64,000 nt of DNA, taken from positions 2,542,001 to 2,606,000 of the forward strand of contig NZ_VFOW01000001.1 in NCBI RefSeq assembly GCF_006716355.1, given 5' to 3'. The DNA comes from Stackebrandtia endophytica (GTDB lineage Bacteria; Actinomycetota; Actinomycetes; Mycobacteriales; Micromonosporaceae). The notes below the pieces were generated by a model. The model had not been told where the DNA came from, did no database searches, and saw only the letters and a list, made by a program, of their open reading frames with translations. Positions 7,618 through 17,019 of the stretch are shown in pieces. Each line of letters begins with the position of its first letter. The stretch's first letter is position 1. A program made the translations under genes and the position numbers.

Positions 7618-9084
7618 TCACAGCGACTCGACTCCCGGGTCGAGCTGTGGCGCGTTGTAAGGACACTGTGTCCGAGCCGCCCGCTCGACCCCCTTGCGGT
7701 GGTGATCGCGCACCGCGGCCACCGCGATCACCGCCGCCACCAGGTACAACAGTGCGCACACTCCGGTCGCGATCTGATAGCCCAGCCCGAACGCCAACGG
7801 ATCGTTGTAGGAGTTACCCGACAGCCCGGCGATCAACGGCAGCGCCGCCACCGCGACCAGTCCGGCGGCTCTGGCGATCGCATTGTTGATGCCGCTGGCC
7901 ACCCCGGCGTGAGATACGTCGACGGCGGCCAGCACCCCGGCGGTCAACGGGGCCACCGTGATCGTCATACCGATGCTGAGAATGAGCACACCGGGCATCA
8001 CCGCCGTCAGGTACGGTGCGTGCGCGCCGACCCCGATCAACAGGAAGACCCCGACCGCCGACAGCAGCGATCCGACCCCCAACGGCCATCGTGGACCGAT
8101 ACGGTCGCCCAGTTCGCCCGCCTTTGCGGAGAACGCCAACATGAGCAACGTGAACGGCAGCATCGTGATACCGGCCTCCAGCGCCGAATAGCCGGAGACG
8201 ACCTGCAGCTGCATCACCAGGAAGAACATCACCCCACCCAGCGGTGCGTACACGAAGAACGTGACGATGTTGATCGCGGTGAACTGTCGGTCGGCGAACA
8301 TGGCACCGGGCACCACCGGTGCCGACGCGCGACGCTCCACCAGGATGAAACCGATACCGGCCGCCACCGCGACCGCGGCGGCGATCACGGCATCGGCGCC
8401 GTGCTGCACGAGCGCGAAGGTGAGCCCGCCCAGGAAGATCGCGGCCAGGCCACTGCCGGCCAGGTCGAACCGACCACTGCGGGTGGTGTCGCGGCTTTCG
8501 GGCACCCAACGCAGGGTCGCCAGGACACAACCGATGATCAGCGGAATGTTGATGAGGAAGACCCATCGCCAGCTCAACGCGTCGACCAGCCATCCGCCCA
8601 GGAACGGCCCGGCGGCGGCCGCGACCCCGCCCAGTCCGGACCAGGCGCCGATCGCCTTGGCCCGGTCGTCGCGGCGCAGCGACGCCTGGAGGATGGCCAA
8701 CGATCCGGGGGTCAACAGTCCGGCGCCGATGCCCTGAAGCAGTCGAGCGGCGACCAGGGTGACGATGTCGGGTGCCAGCCCGCACAACAGCGAGGCGAGA
8801 CCGAACCAGACCACCCCGATGAGGAACACCTTGCGTCGGCCGAATCGGTCTCCCAGCGCCCCGCCCAGCAGCACGACCGAGGCGAGCATGAGGATGTAAC
8901 CGTTGACCACCCATTGAAGACCATCCAGTTCGGATTCGAGATCCCGTCCGATGTGGCGCAGCGCCACGTTGACGACGGTGCCGTCCAACAGGGCGACGCT
9001 CGACCCGAGGACCGCCGCGAACACGATGCCCCGACCGGTCGGTGAGCTCAGTGGGGTCGCGCTGTCGGCTGCCACGTCTGGCAC
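7618..9084 (-). CDS. DHA2-family (EmrB/QacA) MFS drug exporter
   Basis: About 488 residues with roughly 14 hydrophobic helices. The N-terminal LDGTVVNVALRHIGRDL and the helix 2-3 loop GDRFGRRKVFL are DHA2 hallmarks, and GPFLGGWLVDALSWRWVFLI is motif C and its continuation. Proton-driven export of hydrophobic drugs or peptides is expected. The start is uncertain: GTG at 9084 is used, and upstream in-frame codons reach 9171 but would overlap the LysR gene. The gene lies 52 bases downstream of the LysR regulator on the same strand. Confidence 0.88.
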   Translation of the reverse strand: MPDVAADSATPLSSPTGRGIVFAAVLGSSVALLDGTVVNVALRHIGRDLESELDGLQWVVNGYILMLASVVLLGGALGDRFGRRKVFLIGVVWFGLASLLCGLAPDIVTLVAARLLQGIGAGLLTPGSLAILQASLRRDDRAKAIGAWSGLGGVAAAAGPFLGGWLVDALSWRWVFLINIPLIIGCVLATLRWVPESRDTTRSGRFDLAGSGLAAIFLGGLTFALVQHGADAVIAAAVAVAAGIGFILVERRASAPVVPGAMFADRQFTAINIVTFFVYAPLGGVMFFLVMQLQVVSGYSALEAGITMLPFTLLMLAFSAKAGELGDRIGPRWPLGVGSLLSAVGVFLLIGVGAHAPYLTAVMPGVLILSIGMTITVAPLTAGVLAAVDVSHAGVASGINNAIARAAGLVAVAALPLIAGLSGNSYNDPLAFGLGYQIATGVCALLYLVAAVIAVAAVRDHHRKGVERAARTQCPYNAPQLDPGVESL

Positions 9085-9136
9085 TGTAGGCGGATCCGGG
9101 CGCCGTCGGCGGACAATCGCCGATCCGCGCGCCGAT

Positions 9137-10048
9137 TCAGCCCGGTTCCTCGGCGAGCGCGGCGGCGGCACGGAACGCCGCGACCGTCGCCTGGACGGTG
9201 GGGCGTTGATCGGCCTCCTCCCGCCAGATCAGATAGATGTGGCGCCGCCACTGCTCCTGACACGGGATCATGACCACTCCCGGCGGGATCGAGACCTGTC
9301 CCAGCCGCGGGGCCACCGCGACCCCGAACCCCTCCGCGACCAGGACCAACTGGGTAGGGTGCTCCTCCGCCGTGTGGGTTACCTTGGGCTCGATTCCCTT
9401 GCCGCGCAACGTATACATCAACCAGTCGCGGCAGAACTGGCCTTCGGGCCAGGCGATCCACTCCTCGTCGCCGAGTTCGGCGATGTCGATCGAGTCCCGG
9501 TCGGCCAACCGGTGGTCGGCGGGCAACGCCAAGTCCGCCGCATCGGTCAACAACGGTGCCTTCGCCAATCCGGCGGGCAACGACAACGGCTTGTTGCTCC
9601 AGTCCAGCACGATCGCCAGGTCCAGCTCGCCACGCACCACCTGGTTGACCGAGACGTCCGGCTCGACCTCCCGAATGTCGATGCGCAGTCCCGGGTGGCG
9701 GTCCTTGACCCATCGCAGCGCTTCGGGACCGAGGCCACGCAGCGAGGTGGGGAACGCGCCGACCAGCACCTCGCCGACCGCTTCGCCACGGTGGGCCTCC
9801 AGGTCGGCCTCCGCCAGTTGAATCTCGGACAGGATGCGATCGGCGTGCCGGGCCAGCAGGCGACCGGCATCGGTGAGCCGGACACCCCGACCGTTCCTGG
9901 TGATGAGCCGTTGACCGACCTCACGCTCCAATTTGGCCATTTGCTGCGATATCGCCGAGGTCGTCACGTGCAGACCTTCGGCGGCACCGCTGACCGAGCC
10001 GTGACGGCCGATGGCCCACAGGATGCGGAGGCGTTCCAGGTTCAACAT
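9137..10048 (-). CDS. LysR-family transcriptional regulator
   Basis: 303 residues. The N-terminal winged HTH (LERLRILWAIGRHGSVSGAA, HVTTSAISQQMAKLE, GRGVRLTDAGRLL) is followed by a LysR substrate-binding domain (about 90-290). It is divergent from an EamA transporter with 73 bases between starts, the classic LysR arrangement, so that transporter is the likely target. The DHA2 exporter downstream is a second candidate. The effector is unknown. Confidence 0.92.
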   Translation of the reverse strand: MLNLERLRILWAIGRHGSVSGAAEGLHVTTSAISQQMAKLEREVGQRLITRNGRGVRLTDAGRLLARHADRILSEIQLAEADLEAHRGEAVGEVLVGAFPTSLRGLGPEALRWVKDRHPGLRIDIREVEPDVSVNQVVRGELDLAIVLDWSNKPLSLPAGLAKAPLLTDAADLALPADHRLADRDSIDIAELGDEEWIAWPEGQFCRDWLMYTLRGKGIEPKVTHTAEEHPTQLVLVAEGFGVAVAPRLGQVSIPPGVVMIPCQEQWRRHIYLIWREEADQRPTVQATVAAFRAAAALAEEPG

Positions 10049-10121
10049 CTAAGCAACACTACGAGATGGCGGATAGAAACATTCACTTGTACTTAACCGA
10101 TTGTGGACTCATCGTTGAGCC

Positions 10122-11060
10122 ATGACATCCCTCCCCCACGTCCTCGCCGATTGGCGGGTTCGCTTCAGCATGCTCGCGATGATCTGGGGATTCAGCTTCC
10201 TGCTCATCAAACTGAGCACCGAGGCCTTCGCGCCGCCGCAACTGTCACTGCTGCGCATACTGTCGGGCGCGGCCGTCCTGTTGGCGGTACTGCTGCTGCG
10301 ACGGGACCGGCTGCCCCGCGGCCGAACCTGGCTACACCTGGCGGTGGCGGCGTTCTTCCTGAACGTCCTACCGTTCACGTTGTTCGGCTACGCCGAACTG
10401 CGCATCTCATCGACGCTGGCGAGCATCTGCAACGCCACAACTCCACTATGGGCGATGGTGGTGGCGATGGTCGCGTTGCAGGAGGACCGTCCCACCCGCG
10501 CCCGACTCGGGGGACTGCTCATCGGGTTCATCGGGGTGCTCACCGTGCTCAACGCCTGGCAGGGCTTCGCCGGACACGACCTCGCCGGAACCGCGATGGC
10601 ACTGGTCGGCTCGGCCTGCTATCCGATCGGGTGGGTCTACGTTCGCCGAACCCTGGCCGACCGCTCCGGGTCACACCTGTCACTGTCCACCGGGCAACTG
10701 CTGATCGGTACCGCCCAACTGGCCGTCATCACCCCGCTGGTCAGCGGTCTGCCCACCGCGTTTCCGACCGGCCCGTTCCTGGCGGTGATCACACTGGGCG
10801 TGGCGGGCACCGCGGTGGCGCTGCTTCTCCAGTACCGGCTGGTCGCCGAGGTCGGTCCCACCATCGGCCAGATGGTCACCTATTTCATCCCACTCGTCGC
10901 CACTGTCGCGGGCGTGACCCTGCTGGGTGAGGAGTTGACCTGGACCACACCGGTCGGCGCGGTCATCGTGTTGATCGGCGCCGCACTGACCCAGTCGAAA
11001 CGGCGCACCGGGGTCAGGCAGCCGCCACGTGCCGAGCCAGCCACGGCGGAAACTCGGTGA
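10122..11060 (+). CDS. EamA/DMT-family transporter
   Basis: 312 residues with about ten hydrophobic helices in two EamA repeats (residues about 18-142 and 155-295). The family motif is seen as IWGFSFLLIKL at the N-terminus, and YFIPLVATVAGVTLLGEELTWTTPVGAVIVLIG closes the second repeat. Members usually export amino acids or metabolites. The gene is divergent from the LysR regulator. Its last 47 bases overlap the convergent HAD hydrolase gene. Confidence 0.88.
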   Translation: MTSLPHVLADWRVRFSMLAMIWGFSFLLIKLSTEAFAPPQLSLLRILSGAAVLLAVLLLRRDRLPRGRTWLHLAVAAFFLNVLPFTLFGYAELRISSTLASICNATTPLWAMVVAMVALQEDRPTRARLGGLLIGFIGVLTVLNAWQGFAGHDLAGTAMALVGSACYPIGWVYVRRTLADRSGSHLSLSTGQLLIGTAQLAVITPLVSGLPTAFPTGPFLAVITLGVAGTAVALLLQYRLVAEVGPTIGQMVTYFIPLVATVAGVTLLGEELTWTTPVGAVIVLIGAALTQSKRRTGVRQPPRAEPATAETR

Positions 11061-11625
11061 GCGAATCCAGCACGACGTCGGCGTCGGCGAAGGAGTCGGC
11101 GCCGTGGCTTCCGGTGGTCACCGCCACGGCGGCGGCACCGGCCGCGCGGGCCGCGGCGATGTCGGCCGGATGGTCCCCCACATAGACCCCGGCGCCGTGT
11201 TCCCGCATCGCGACGGTCTTGCCCTCGGCCCATGCCCAACCGATGACCGCGGCGACGGGGAGTTTCTCCGTCTCAATGTGGGCGGTGGCGTCCCGTAGGT
11301 TCTTACCGGTGATCACAATGGATTGACCCTGGTGATCGGCGACGGCGTCGATGGACTCCCGGGCACCCGAGAGCAGCTTCGCGGCGGGCAGCCCGTGCAG
11401 GTGATAGATGTCCCGATACCGGTCGACGAACGCCGCGACCTGCGACTTCGGCAACTGCTGCCCCACCATGACGTCCAACGGCGGGCCCAATTCGGACAGG
11501 AACAGTTCGACGTCGAACTCGACCCCCAGGTCGGCGGCGACCGCCGCCAGGGTCGCACCGATGGCCGGGCGAGTGTCGAACAACGTCATGTCCAGGTCGA
11601 ATCCGACCACGAGAGGGGCAGTCAC
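11014..11625 (-). CDS. HAD-superfamily hydrolase
   Basis: 203 residues. Motif I is GFDLDMTLFDTRPAI (nucleophile Asp9, general acid Asp11), motif II includes SIVITGKN, and motif IV is VGDHPADIAAARAAG. The cap sits after motif I (about residues 20-85), as in phosphoglycolate-phosphatase relatives. The substrate is unknown. Its 3' end overlaps the convergent EamA gene by 47 bases. Confidence 0.88.
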   Translation of the reverse strand: MTAPLVVGFDLDMTLFDTRPAIGATLAAVAADLGVEFDVELFLSELGPPLDVMVGQQLPKSQVAAFVDRYRDIYHLHGLPAAKLLSGARESIDAVADHQGQSIVITGKNLRDATAHIETEKLPVAAVIGWAWAEGKTVAMREHGAGVYVGDHPADIAAARAAGAAAVAVTTGSHGADSFADADVVLDSLTEFPPWLARHVAAA

Positions 11626-11690
11626 GCCGCGAGCCTATCCGGGCGTTCCCCCACCCGACATCATCCAAGCGTGCGACGCCCCTCGCGGTC

Positions 11691-11750
11691 GTCGGGTTTG
11701 AGCCCGAGACAGGGTCGGGTTTGAGCCTAAAAGGGGGTCCGGTTTGAGCA
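11691..11750. repeat. three direct repeats with an exact 23-bp period
   Basis: GTCGGGTTTGAGCC occurs at 11691-11704 and 11714-11727, and the near-copy GTCCGGTTTGAGCA at 11737-11750. Starts are exactly 23 bases apart and the intervening bases differ. The stretch lies in the short gap between the HAD gene and the helicase gene. Multiple short direct repeats with fixed spacing occur at the ends of IS21-type elements, so a relic transposon end is possible. No transposase remains here. Confidence 0.6.
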
Positions 11751-11855
11751 TGCGCTTCGTCTAGCTGCTGAAACAGACGTTCTCAGCCCCCATCGACCGG
11801 TTGTGGCGGTGACCGCGGTGGGCGGCCGTCGTACAGGTGTGCCAGCATCGTCGCT

Positions 11856-14147
11856 GTGACCGCGGCCGATCAACTACGCCGGCTCGCCCTGTTCCGTGAC
11901 GGCGAGCCGCTGCGCCATGTCCACCAGGTGCCGCCGCGTGCCGGGGAGGTCGCCGACTGGCCCGACTGGTTGCCCGAGACCGTCCGCACCGCGCTGAACG
12001 ACCACGGGATTCCGCGCCCGTGGACGCACCAGGTCGCCGCCGCCGATCGGGTGCACTCCGGCGGCCACACGGTGATCGCCACCGGTACCGCCTCCGGCAA
12101 GAGCCTCGCCTACCTGATGCCGGTGTTGAGCGCCCTCTCCGAGGACGAACCCGCCGCCGCGATCTACCTGTCCCCCACCAAGGCATTGGCCGCCGACCAG
12201 TTCCGCGCCATCAACCGCATCGGCTCGCCCGGCTGTGTTCCCGCCACATTGGATGGTGACACCCCCTACGATCAACGGCAGTGGATCACCCGACACGCCA
12301 ACTTGATCCTCACCAATCCCGACATGCTGCACTACGTCGTGCTGCCGCGCCACGATCGGTGGGCGAAGTTCCTACGGCGACTGCGGTACGTGATCATCGA
12401 CGAGGCCCACGCCTACCGCGGGGTGTTCGGTTCGCACGTGGCGCTGGTGTTGCGGCGACTACACCGGCTGGCCCGCCACTACGGTGCGAACCCCACCTTC
12501 ATCGCCGCCTCCGCCACCACCGGGGACCCGGAGGCCGGGACCTCCCGACTGCTCGGGGTCGACGTCGAGGCCGTCACCACCGACGGCTCGCCGCATCCCG
12601 GTGTCACCTTCGGCCTGTGGGAGCCGCCACTACTGGCTGATCAAACCGGTGAGAACGGTGCACCACAACGGAAGTCGGCCCTCACCGAGACCTCCGAACT
12701 GCTCGCCGACCTCGTCAATCGCCAAACCCGGACCGTCGCGTTCGTGCGATCCCGTCGAGGTGTGGAACTGGTGAGCTCACTGGCGCGCGAACAGCTGGCC
12801 GGGTCCGGTCGATCCAGCCGCATCGCCGCCTACCGTTCCGGGTACCTGCGCGACGACCGGCGTCGACTCGAAGCCGGGCTGCGGGACGGCGACCTGCTCG
12901 GGGTCGCCGCGACCAACGCGCTCGAACTGGGCATCGACATCGCCGGACTGGACGCGGTGCTGCTGTGCGGATATCCGGGAACGTTGGCCTCCCTGTGGCA
13001 GCAGGCCGGCCGGGCCGGACGCGGCGACGTCCCCGCACTGGCGGTCCTGGTCGCCCGGGACGACCCGCTGGACACCTACCTGGTCAACCATCCCGACGCG
13101 ATCTTCTCCCGACCGGTCGAGGCCTGCGTTCTCGACCCGACCAACCCGTACATCCTCGGGCCGCACCTGCTGTGCGCCGCCGACGAACAGGCCCTGCGCG
13201 CCGACGATCTGGCCATGTTCGGCGGTGAGGCGGCGGAGGCGGCGTTGACCGAACTCGCGGCGGCGCGACTGGTGCGGCGGCGGGGACAGTCCTGGTACTT
13301 CACCGGACGGAACCGGCCCGATGTCGCGCTGCGCGGCGCGGTGGGGATGCCCATCGACGTCATCGAGACCGAGTCGGGCGAACTGCTGGGGACCGTCGAC
13401 TCCGGTTCAGCCCACTCGCTGGTTCACCCGGGCGCGGTGTATCTCCATCAAGGATCGTCCTATCTGGTGGATGAACTGGACGAGGCCGAATACGCCGCGT
13501 TCGTACGCTCGGCGAAACCCGAGTACTCCACACATCCGCGCAGCACCACCGACATCACGGTGTTGAAGGTGCGGCGCTACCAGGACGCCGGCCCCATCGG
13601 CCTGTACTTCGGCGACGTCGAGGTGGTCAACCAGGTCGTCGCCTACCAGCGGCGGCGGCTGCCCGGCGGCGAGATCATGGACGAGGTGCCCCTCGACCTG
13701 CCGCCGCAGACGTTGCGAACCGTCGCGGTGTGGTGGACCATCTCGGAGGCCGCGCTGGCCGAGGCGTCAGTGGGCCGCCCGGAGATCCCCGGCGCACTGC
13801 ACGCCGCCGAGCACGCCGCGATCGGCCTGCTGCCGCTGGTGGCCACCTGCGACCGGTGGGACATCGGCGGACTGTCGACCCCCGGACACGCCGACACCGG
13901 CGACCCCACCATCTTTGTCTATGATGGACACCATGGTGGGGCGGGCTTCTCCGAACGGGGTTTCACCGCGTGGCGCGACTGGTTGACCGCCACCAGCGAG
14001 GCCATCTCCGCATGTGAATGCGAATACGGCTGCCCCTCCTGTGTGCAGTCCCCCAAGTGCGGCAACGGCAACGAACCACTGTCCAAACCCGGCGCACTGA
14101 AGGTTCTGGGTGCGGTATTGGCCGCCACCCCGATCAAACGCGGCTGA
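11856..14147 (+). CDS. DEAD/DEAH-box helicase with DUF1998 C-terminus (MrfA/YprA-like)
   Basis: 763 residues. Motif I is ATGTASGKS (about residue 75), DEAH box VIIDEAHAY (about 180), motif III SATTG, and motif VI QQAGRAGR (about 386). The C-terminal region has the DUF1998-type cluster ECEYGCPSCVQSPKCGNG, four Cys that bind metal in the Bacillus MrfA/YprA family. Those enzymes are 3'-5' helicases linked to mitomycin-type DNA repair. GTG at 11856 is used as start. In Streptomyces a relative sits beside bldG, whose homologue is about 9 kb away here. Confidence 0.93.
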   Translation: MTAADQLRRLALFRDGEPLRHVHQVPPRAGEVADWPDWLPETVRTALNDHGIPRPWTHQVAAADRVHSGGHTVIATGTASGKSLAYLMPVLSALSEDEPAAAIYLSPTKALAADQFRAINRIGSPGCVPATLDGDTPYDQRQWITRHANLILTNPDMLHYVVLPRHDRWAKFLRRLRYVIIDEAHAYRGVFGSHVALVLRRLHRLARHYGANPTFIAASATTGDPEAGTSRLLGVDVEAVTTDGSPHPGVTFGLWEPPLLADQTGENGAPQRKSALTETSELLADLVNRQTRTVAFVRSRRGVELVSSLAREQLAGSGRSSRIAAYRSGYLRDDRRRLEAGLRDGDLLGVAATNALELGIDIAGLDAVLLCGYPGTLASLWQQAGRAGRGDVPALAVLVARDDPLDTYLVNHPDAIFSRPVEACVLDPTNPYILGPHLLCAADEQALRADDLAMFGGEAAEAALTELAAARLVRRRGQSWYFTGRNRPDVALRGAVGMPIDVIETESGELLGTVDSGSAHSLVHPGAVYLHQGSSYLVDELDEAEYAAFVRSAKPEYSTHPRSTTDITVLKVRRYQDAGPIGLYFGDVEVVNQVVAYQRRRLPGGEIMDEVPLDLPPQTLRTVAVWWTISEAALAEASVGRPEIPGALHAAEHAAIGLLPLVATCDRWDIGGLSTPGHADTGDPTIFVYDGHHGGAGFSERGFTAWRDWLTATSEAISACECEYGCPSCVQSPKCGNGNEPLSKPGALKVLGAVLAATPIKRG

Positions 14148-14150
14148 GCA

Positions 14151-15065
14151 TCACTTCCAGATCAGCGTCGTCACCGTGTCGGCGTGCAGGTAGCGGTACA
14201 CCCTGGCGGCCTCCTCGACGACGGTGTCGTCACCGGCGGCCAACACCGCGAACGTGACGACGAGGTAGCGTCCCCCCGCACCGGCCTGCCCCTCGGCCAC
14301 GCCGTCGGGCAGCTCCTGTCGAAAGTTGACCGTCCCCACCAGTTGAGCCGACGTGATGGCGTCGGCGGCGGCTTCGGCGGCATCGTCATCGCGCAGCACG
14401 AAGACCCGCTGCACGACGGTCAGTCCGAGGTCGATGCGCTCATAGGCGGCCTCGACTCCGAACTCACACCCGCCGCCGTCCACGATCGCGGCAACCTCCG
14501 CGTCTCCGATGTTGGAGCAGCCCGCATGATCCCAGGCGTCGATCTTGTAGGCGTGCGCTTCGTTCCCGTTGATGCTGGCCCGCCATTCGTCGCGGGCATA
14601 CAGGTCCACGGCGGTGATCGGATCGGGCTCGACAGCGGAATCGCCGCCACCCGCACCGCTGGAGACCACTCCCGCGACCACGCCCAGCCCCACCAGGAGC
14701 AGTACGGCAACCACGGCGACAACCGCGAGCCCCGGCCGATTCCCCGGCGCCGCGCCCATAGGCCGACCCGGCGGGGGCCCACCGGTCGCGAACTGAAACG
14801 GCTCAGGCTGCGACGTCACCGGCGGCGGATGGCCCTGCGGAACGAACGGATGCGGCGGCTCCTGCCCCACCGGCGGTTGAGGCGGCGGGCCGGGCTCATG
14901 ATGGGAAGGCTGATGGCGAGGCCGCTCATGATGTGACGGCTCATGGCGCGGCGGCGACGGCGGACCGACCGGACTGTCGACCGGCGCCCCCAGCGGCGGC
15001 GGACCGGGCAACGGGCCACCGATCGGGCCGGCCAACGGATCGTGAAACGGGCTGTTCTGCGACAT
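14151..15065 (-). CDS. Pro/His-rich membrane protein of unknown function
   Basis: 304 residues. A long Pro/Gly/His-rich N-terminus (about 1-115) precedes one transmembrane helix (LAVVAVVAVLLLVGLGVVAGVV, about 127-148). An outer domain of about 145 residues follows, with conserved-looking Cys in HAGCSN and GGGCEFG. Topology is probably N-in, domain-out. ATG at 15065 is preceded by GAGG; upstream in-frame starts to 15128 are less likely. It converges on the helicase gene with only three bases between stops. No family recognised. Confidence 0.65.
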   Translation of the reverse strand: MSQNSPFHDPLAGPIGGPLPGPPPLGAPVDSPVGPPSPPRHEPSHHERPRHQPSHHEPGPPPQPPVGQEPPHPFVPQGHPPPVTSQPEPFQFATGGPPPGRPMGAAPGNRPGLAVVAVVAVLLLVGLGVVAGVVSSGAGGGDSAVEPDPITAVDLYARDEWRASINGNEAHAYKIDAWDHAGCSNIGDAEVAAIVDGGGCEFGVEAAYERIDLGLTVVQRVFVLRDDDAAEAAADAITSAQLVGTVNFRQELPDGVAEGQAGAGGRYLVVTFAVLAAGDDTVVEEAARVYRYLHADTVTTLIWK

Positions 15066-15209
15066 GACGTCCTCAACGGTGACGATTTCGGGGAGTTCCA
15101 TGGTGGCCGGTGGACACAAATCAGCCACCGGTCAGACGACCCAACCGGCTCACGTATCGTTAATCGCCGTGCTGACTGACCCACTCAATCGACCCCACGG
15201 TGTCCGCTG

Positions 15210-16988
15210 ATGGCCGCGAACCTGGTCAACCTGGAAGCGGTCGGCAAGGCCTACCCCAACCGGACGCTGCTCGACAACGTGTCCCTGGGCATCGGCGAGT
15301 CCGAACGGGTGGGCGTCGTCGGGCGAAACGGCGACGGCAAGAGCACGTTGCTGTCGGTCCTCGCCAAATCCGAACCGGTCGACTCCGGCCGAGTCACCCA
15401 CACCAGCGGCCTGCGCGTCGGCCAACTGAGCCAACGCGACGACCTCGACCCCGACAAGACCGTCCGTGACCAGGTCCTGGGCGGGATGGCCGAACACGAA
15501 TGGGCATCCGACTCCCGCACCCGGGACGTGCTCACCGGACTGTTCGGCGGCCTGGAACTTCCCGGCCTGAGCCACGGTCTCGACTCGACCGTGGGACCGC
15601 TGTCGGGTGGTGAACGGCGCCGCGTCGCACTGGCGAAACTACTCATCGGCGAGTACGACCTGCTACTGCTGGACGAACCCACCAACCACCTCGACATCGA
15701 GGGCATCGCGTGGCTGGCCGCTCACCTGTCCGACCGACGCTGCGCGCTCGCCGTCGTCACCCACGACCGGTGGTTCCTCGACGAGATCTGCACCCGCGTG
15801 TGGGACGTGCAGGACGGCAACGTCCACGAATACGACGGCGGCTACTCCGCCTACGTGCTCGCACGGGCCGAACGGGAACGCATCGCCGCCGTCGAAGCCG
15901 ACAAACGCGCCAACCTGGTACGCAAAGAACTCGCGTGGCTGCGGCGTGGCCCACCGGCGCGAACCTCCAAGCCGAAGTTCCGCATCGACGCGGCCAACGC
16001 GTTGATCGCCGACGAACCACCCGCCCGGGACACGCCCGAGCTCATGCAGTTCGCCAACTCCCGGCTGGGCAAGACCGTCTTCGACGCCGAAGACGTCACC
16101 ATCACCGCCGGCGACAAGGTGCTGCTGCGGGACTGGACCTGGCAGTTGGGCCCCGGTGACCGGATCGGACTGGTCGGGGTCAACGGCGCCGGGAAGACCT
16201 CACTGCTGCGCACACTGGCCGCCGCCGAGCACGACCGTCAACCGGCCACCGGTCGAGTCAAGGTCGGCAAGACCGTCCGGCTGGCATACCTGTCGCAGGA
16301 GGTCGTCGAACTCGACCCCACCTGGCGCGTGCTCGAAGCCGTGCAGCGCGTCCGTGAGCACGTCGACCTGGGCAACGGACGTCAGATGTCGGCGAGCCAA
16401 CTGTGCGAACGGTTCGGCTTCACCGGCACGAAACAGTGGACGGTCGTCGGCGATCTCTCCGGCGGGGAGCGACGCCGACTCCAGCTGCTGCGGTTGCTGA
16501 TGGACGAGCCGAACGTGCTGTTCCTCGACGAACCCACCAACGACCTCGACATCGAGACGTTGACTCAGTTGGAGGACCTGCTCGACGGCTGGCCGGGCTC
16601 GATGATCGTGGTGTCCCACGACCGCTACTTCATCGAACGCACCACCGACACGGTGCAGGCGTTGCTCGGCGACCAGTCGATGCGGATGCTGCCCGGCGGT
16701 ATCGAGGAATACCTTGAGCGACGTCGCGAGCAGATGTCCCAGGCCCCCGTCGGCGGCACCGGGGGAACCCGACAGCGAGCTGGCGACAGCCGGGCGGCGA
16801 AGAAGGAACTGTCGCGCATCGAACGGCGCCTGGAGAAGCTCGGCAACAAGGAGACCGAACTGCACGAGGCGATGGCGGTCCACGCCACCGACGCGGGCAA
16901 GCTGGCCGGTCTCACCGATGAACTGGCCGCTCTGCACAACGAGCAGAGCGAGCTGGAGGAACGCTGGCTGGAGCTGGCGGAGGACTGA
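15210..16988 (+). CDS. ABC-F family ATPase (Uup-like)
   Basis: 592 residues with two ABC cassettes and no membrane segments. Cassette 1: Walker A GRNGDGKST (about 43-51), signature LSGGERRRVALAK, Walker B LLLLDEPTNHLD. Cassette 2: Walker A GVNGAGKTS, signature LSGGERRRLQLL, Walker B VLFLDEPTNDLD. A P-site-tRNA-type linker with basic residues joins them (about 225-255), and a C-terminal coiled coil (about 520-592) resembles Uup. ABC-F proteins act on ribosomes, and some give antibiotic resistance. Which role applies here is not evident. Confidence 0.92.
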   Translation: MAANLVNLEAVGKAYPNRTLLDNVSLGIGESERVGVVGRNGDGKSTLLSVLAKSEPVDSGRVTHTSGLRVGQLSQRDDLDPDKTVRDQVLGGMAEHEWASDSRTRDVLTGLFGGLELPGLSHGLDSTVGPLSGGERRRVALAKLLIGEYDLLLLDEPTNHLDIEGIAWLAAHLSDRRCALAVVTHDRWFLDEICTRVWDVQDGNVHEYDGGYSAYVLARAERERIAAVEADKRANLVRKELAWLRRGPPARTSKPKFRIDAANALIADEPPARDTPELMQFANSRLGKTVFDAEDVTITAGDKVLLRDWTWQLGPGDRIGLVGVNGAGKTSLLRTLAAAEHDRQPATGRVKVGKTVRLAYLSQEVVELDPTWRVLEAVQRVREHVDLGNGRQMSASQLCERFGFTGTKQWTVVGDLSGGERRRLQLLRLLMDEPNVLFLDEPTNDLDIETLTQLEDLLDGWPGSMIVVSHDRYFIERTTDTVQALLGDQSMRMLPGGIEEYLERRREQMSQAPVGGTGGTRQRAGDSRAAKKELSRIERRLEKLGNKETELHEAMAVHATDAGKLAGLTDELAALHNEQSELEERWLELAED

Positions 16989-16991
16989 GTG

Positions 16992-17019
16992 GTCTCCCCG
17001 GTGACCGCCGGGGAGACCT
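16992..17019. terminator. bidirectional terminator between ABC-F and WYL genes
   Basis: Arms GGTCTCCCCGG (16992-17002) and CCGGGGAGACC (17009-17019) with loop TGACCG, extended by CTGAG/TCAG outside. It lies between convergent stops at 16988 and 17019. Confidence 0.75.

Noticed and set aside
7699-9045. 448-codon plus-strand frame opposite the DHA2 exporter
   Set aside because: His/Gln/Arg-rich composition and exact antisense position show it is a shadow.
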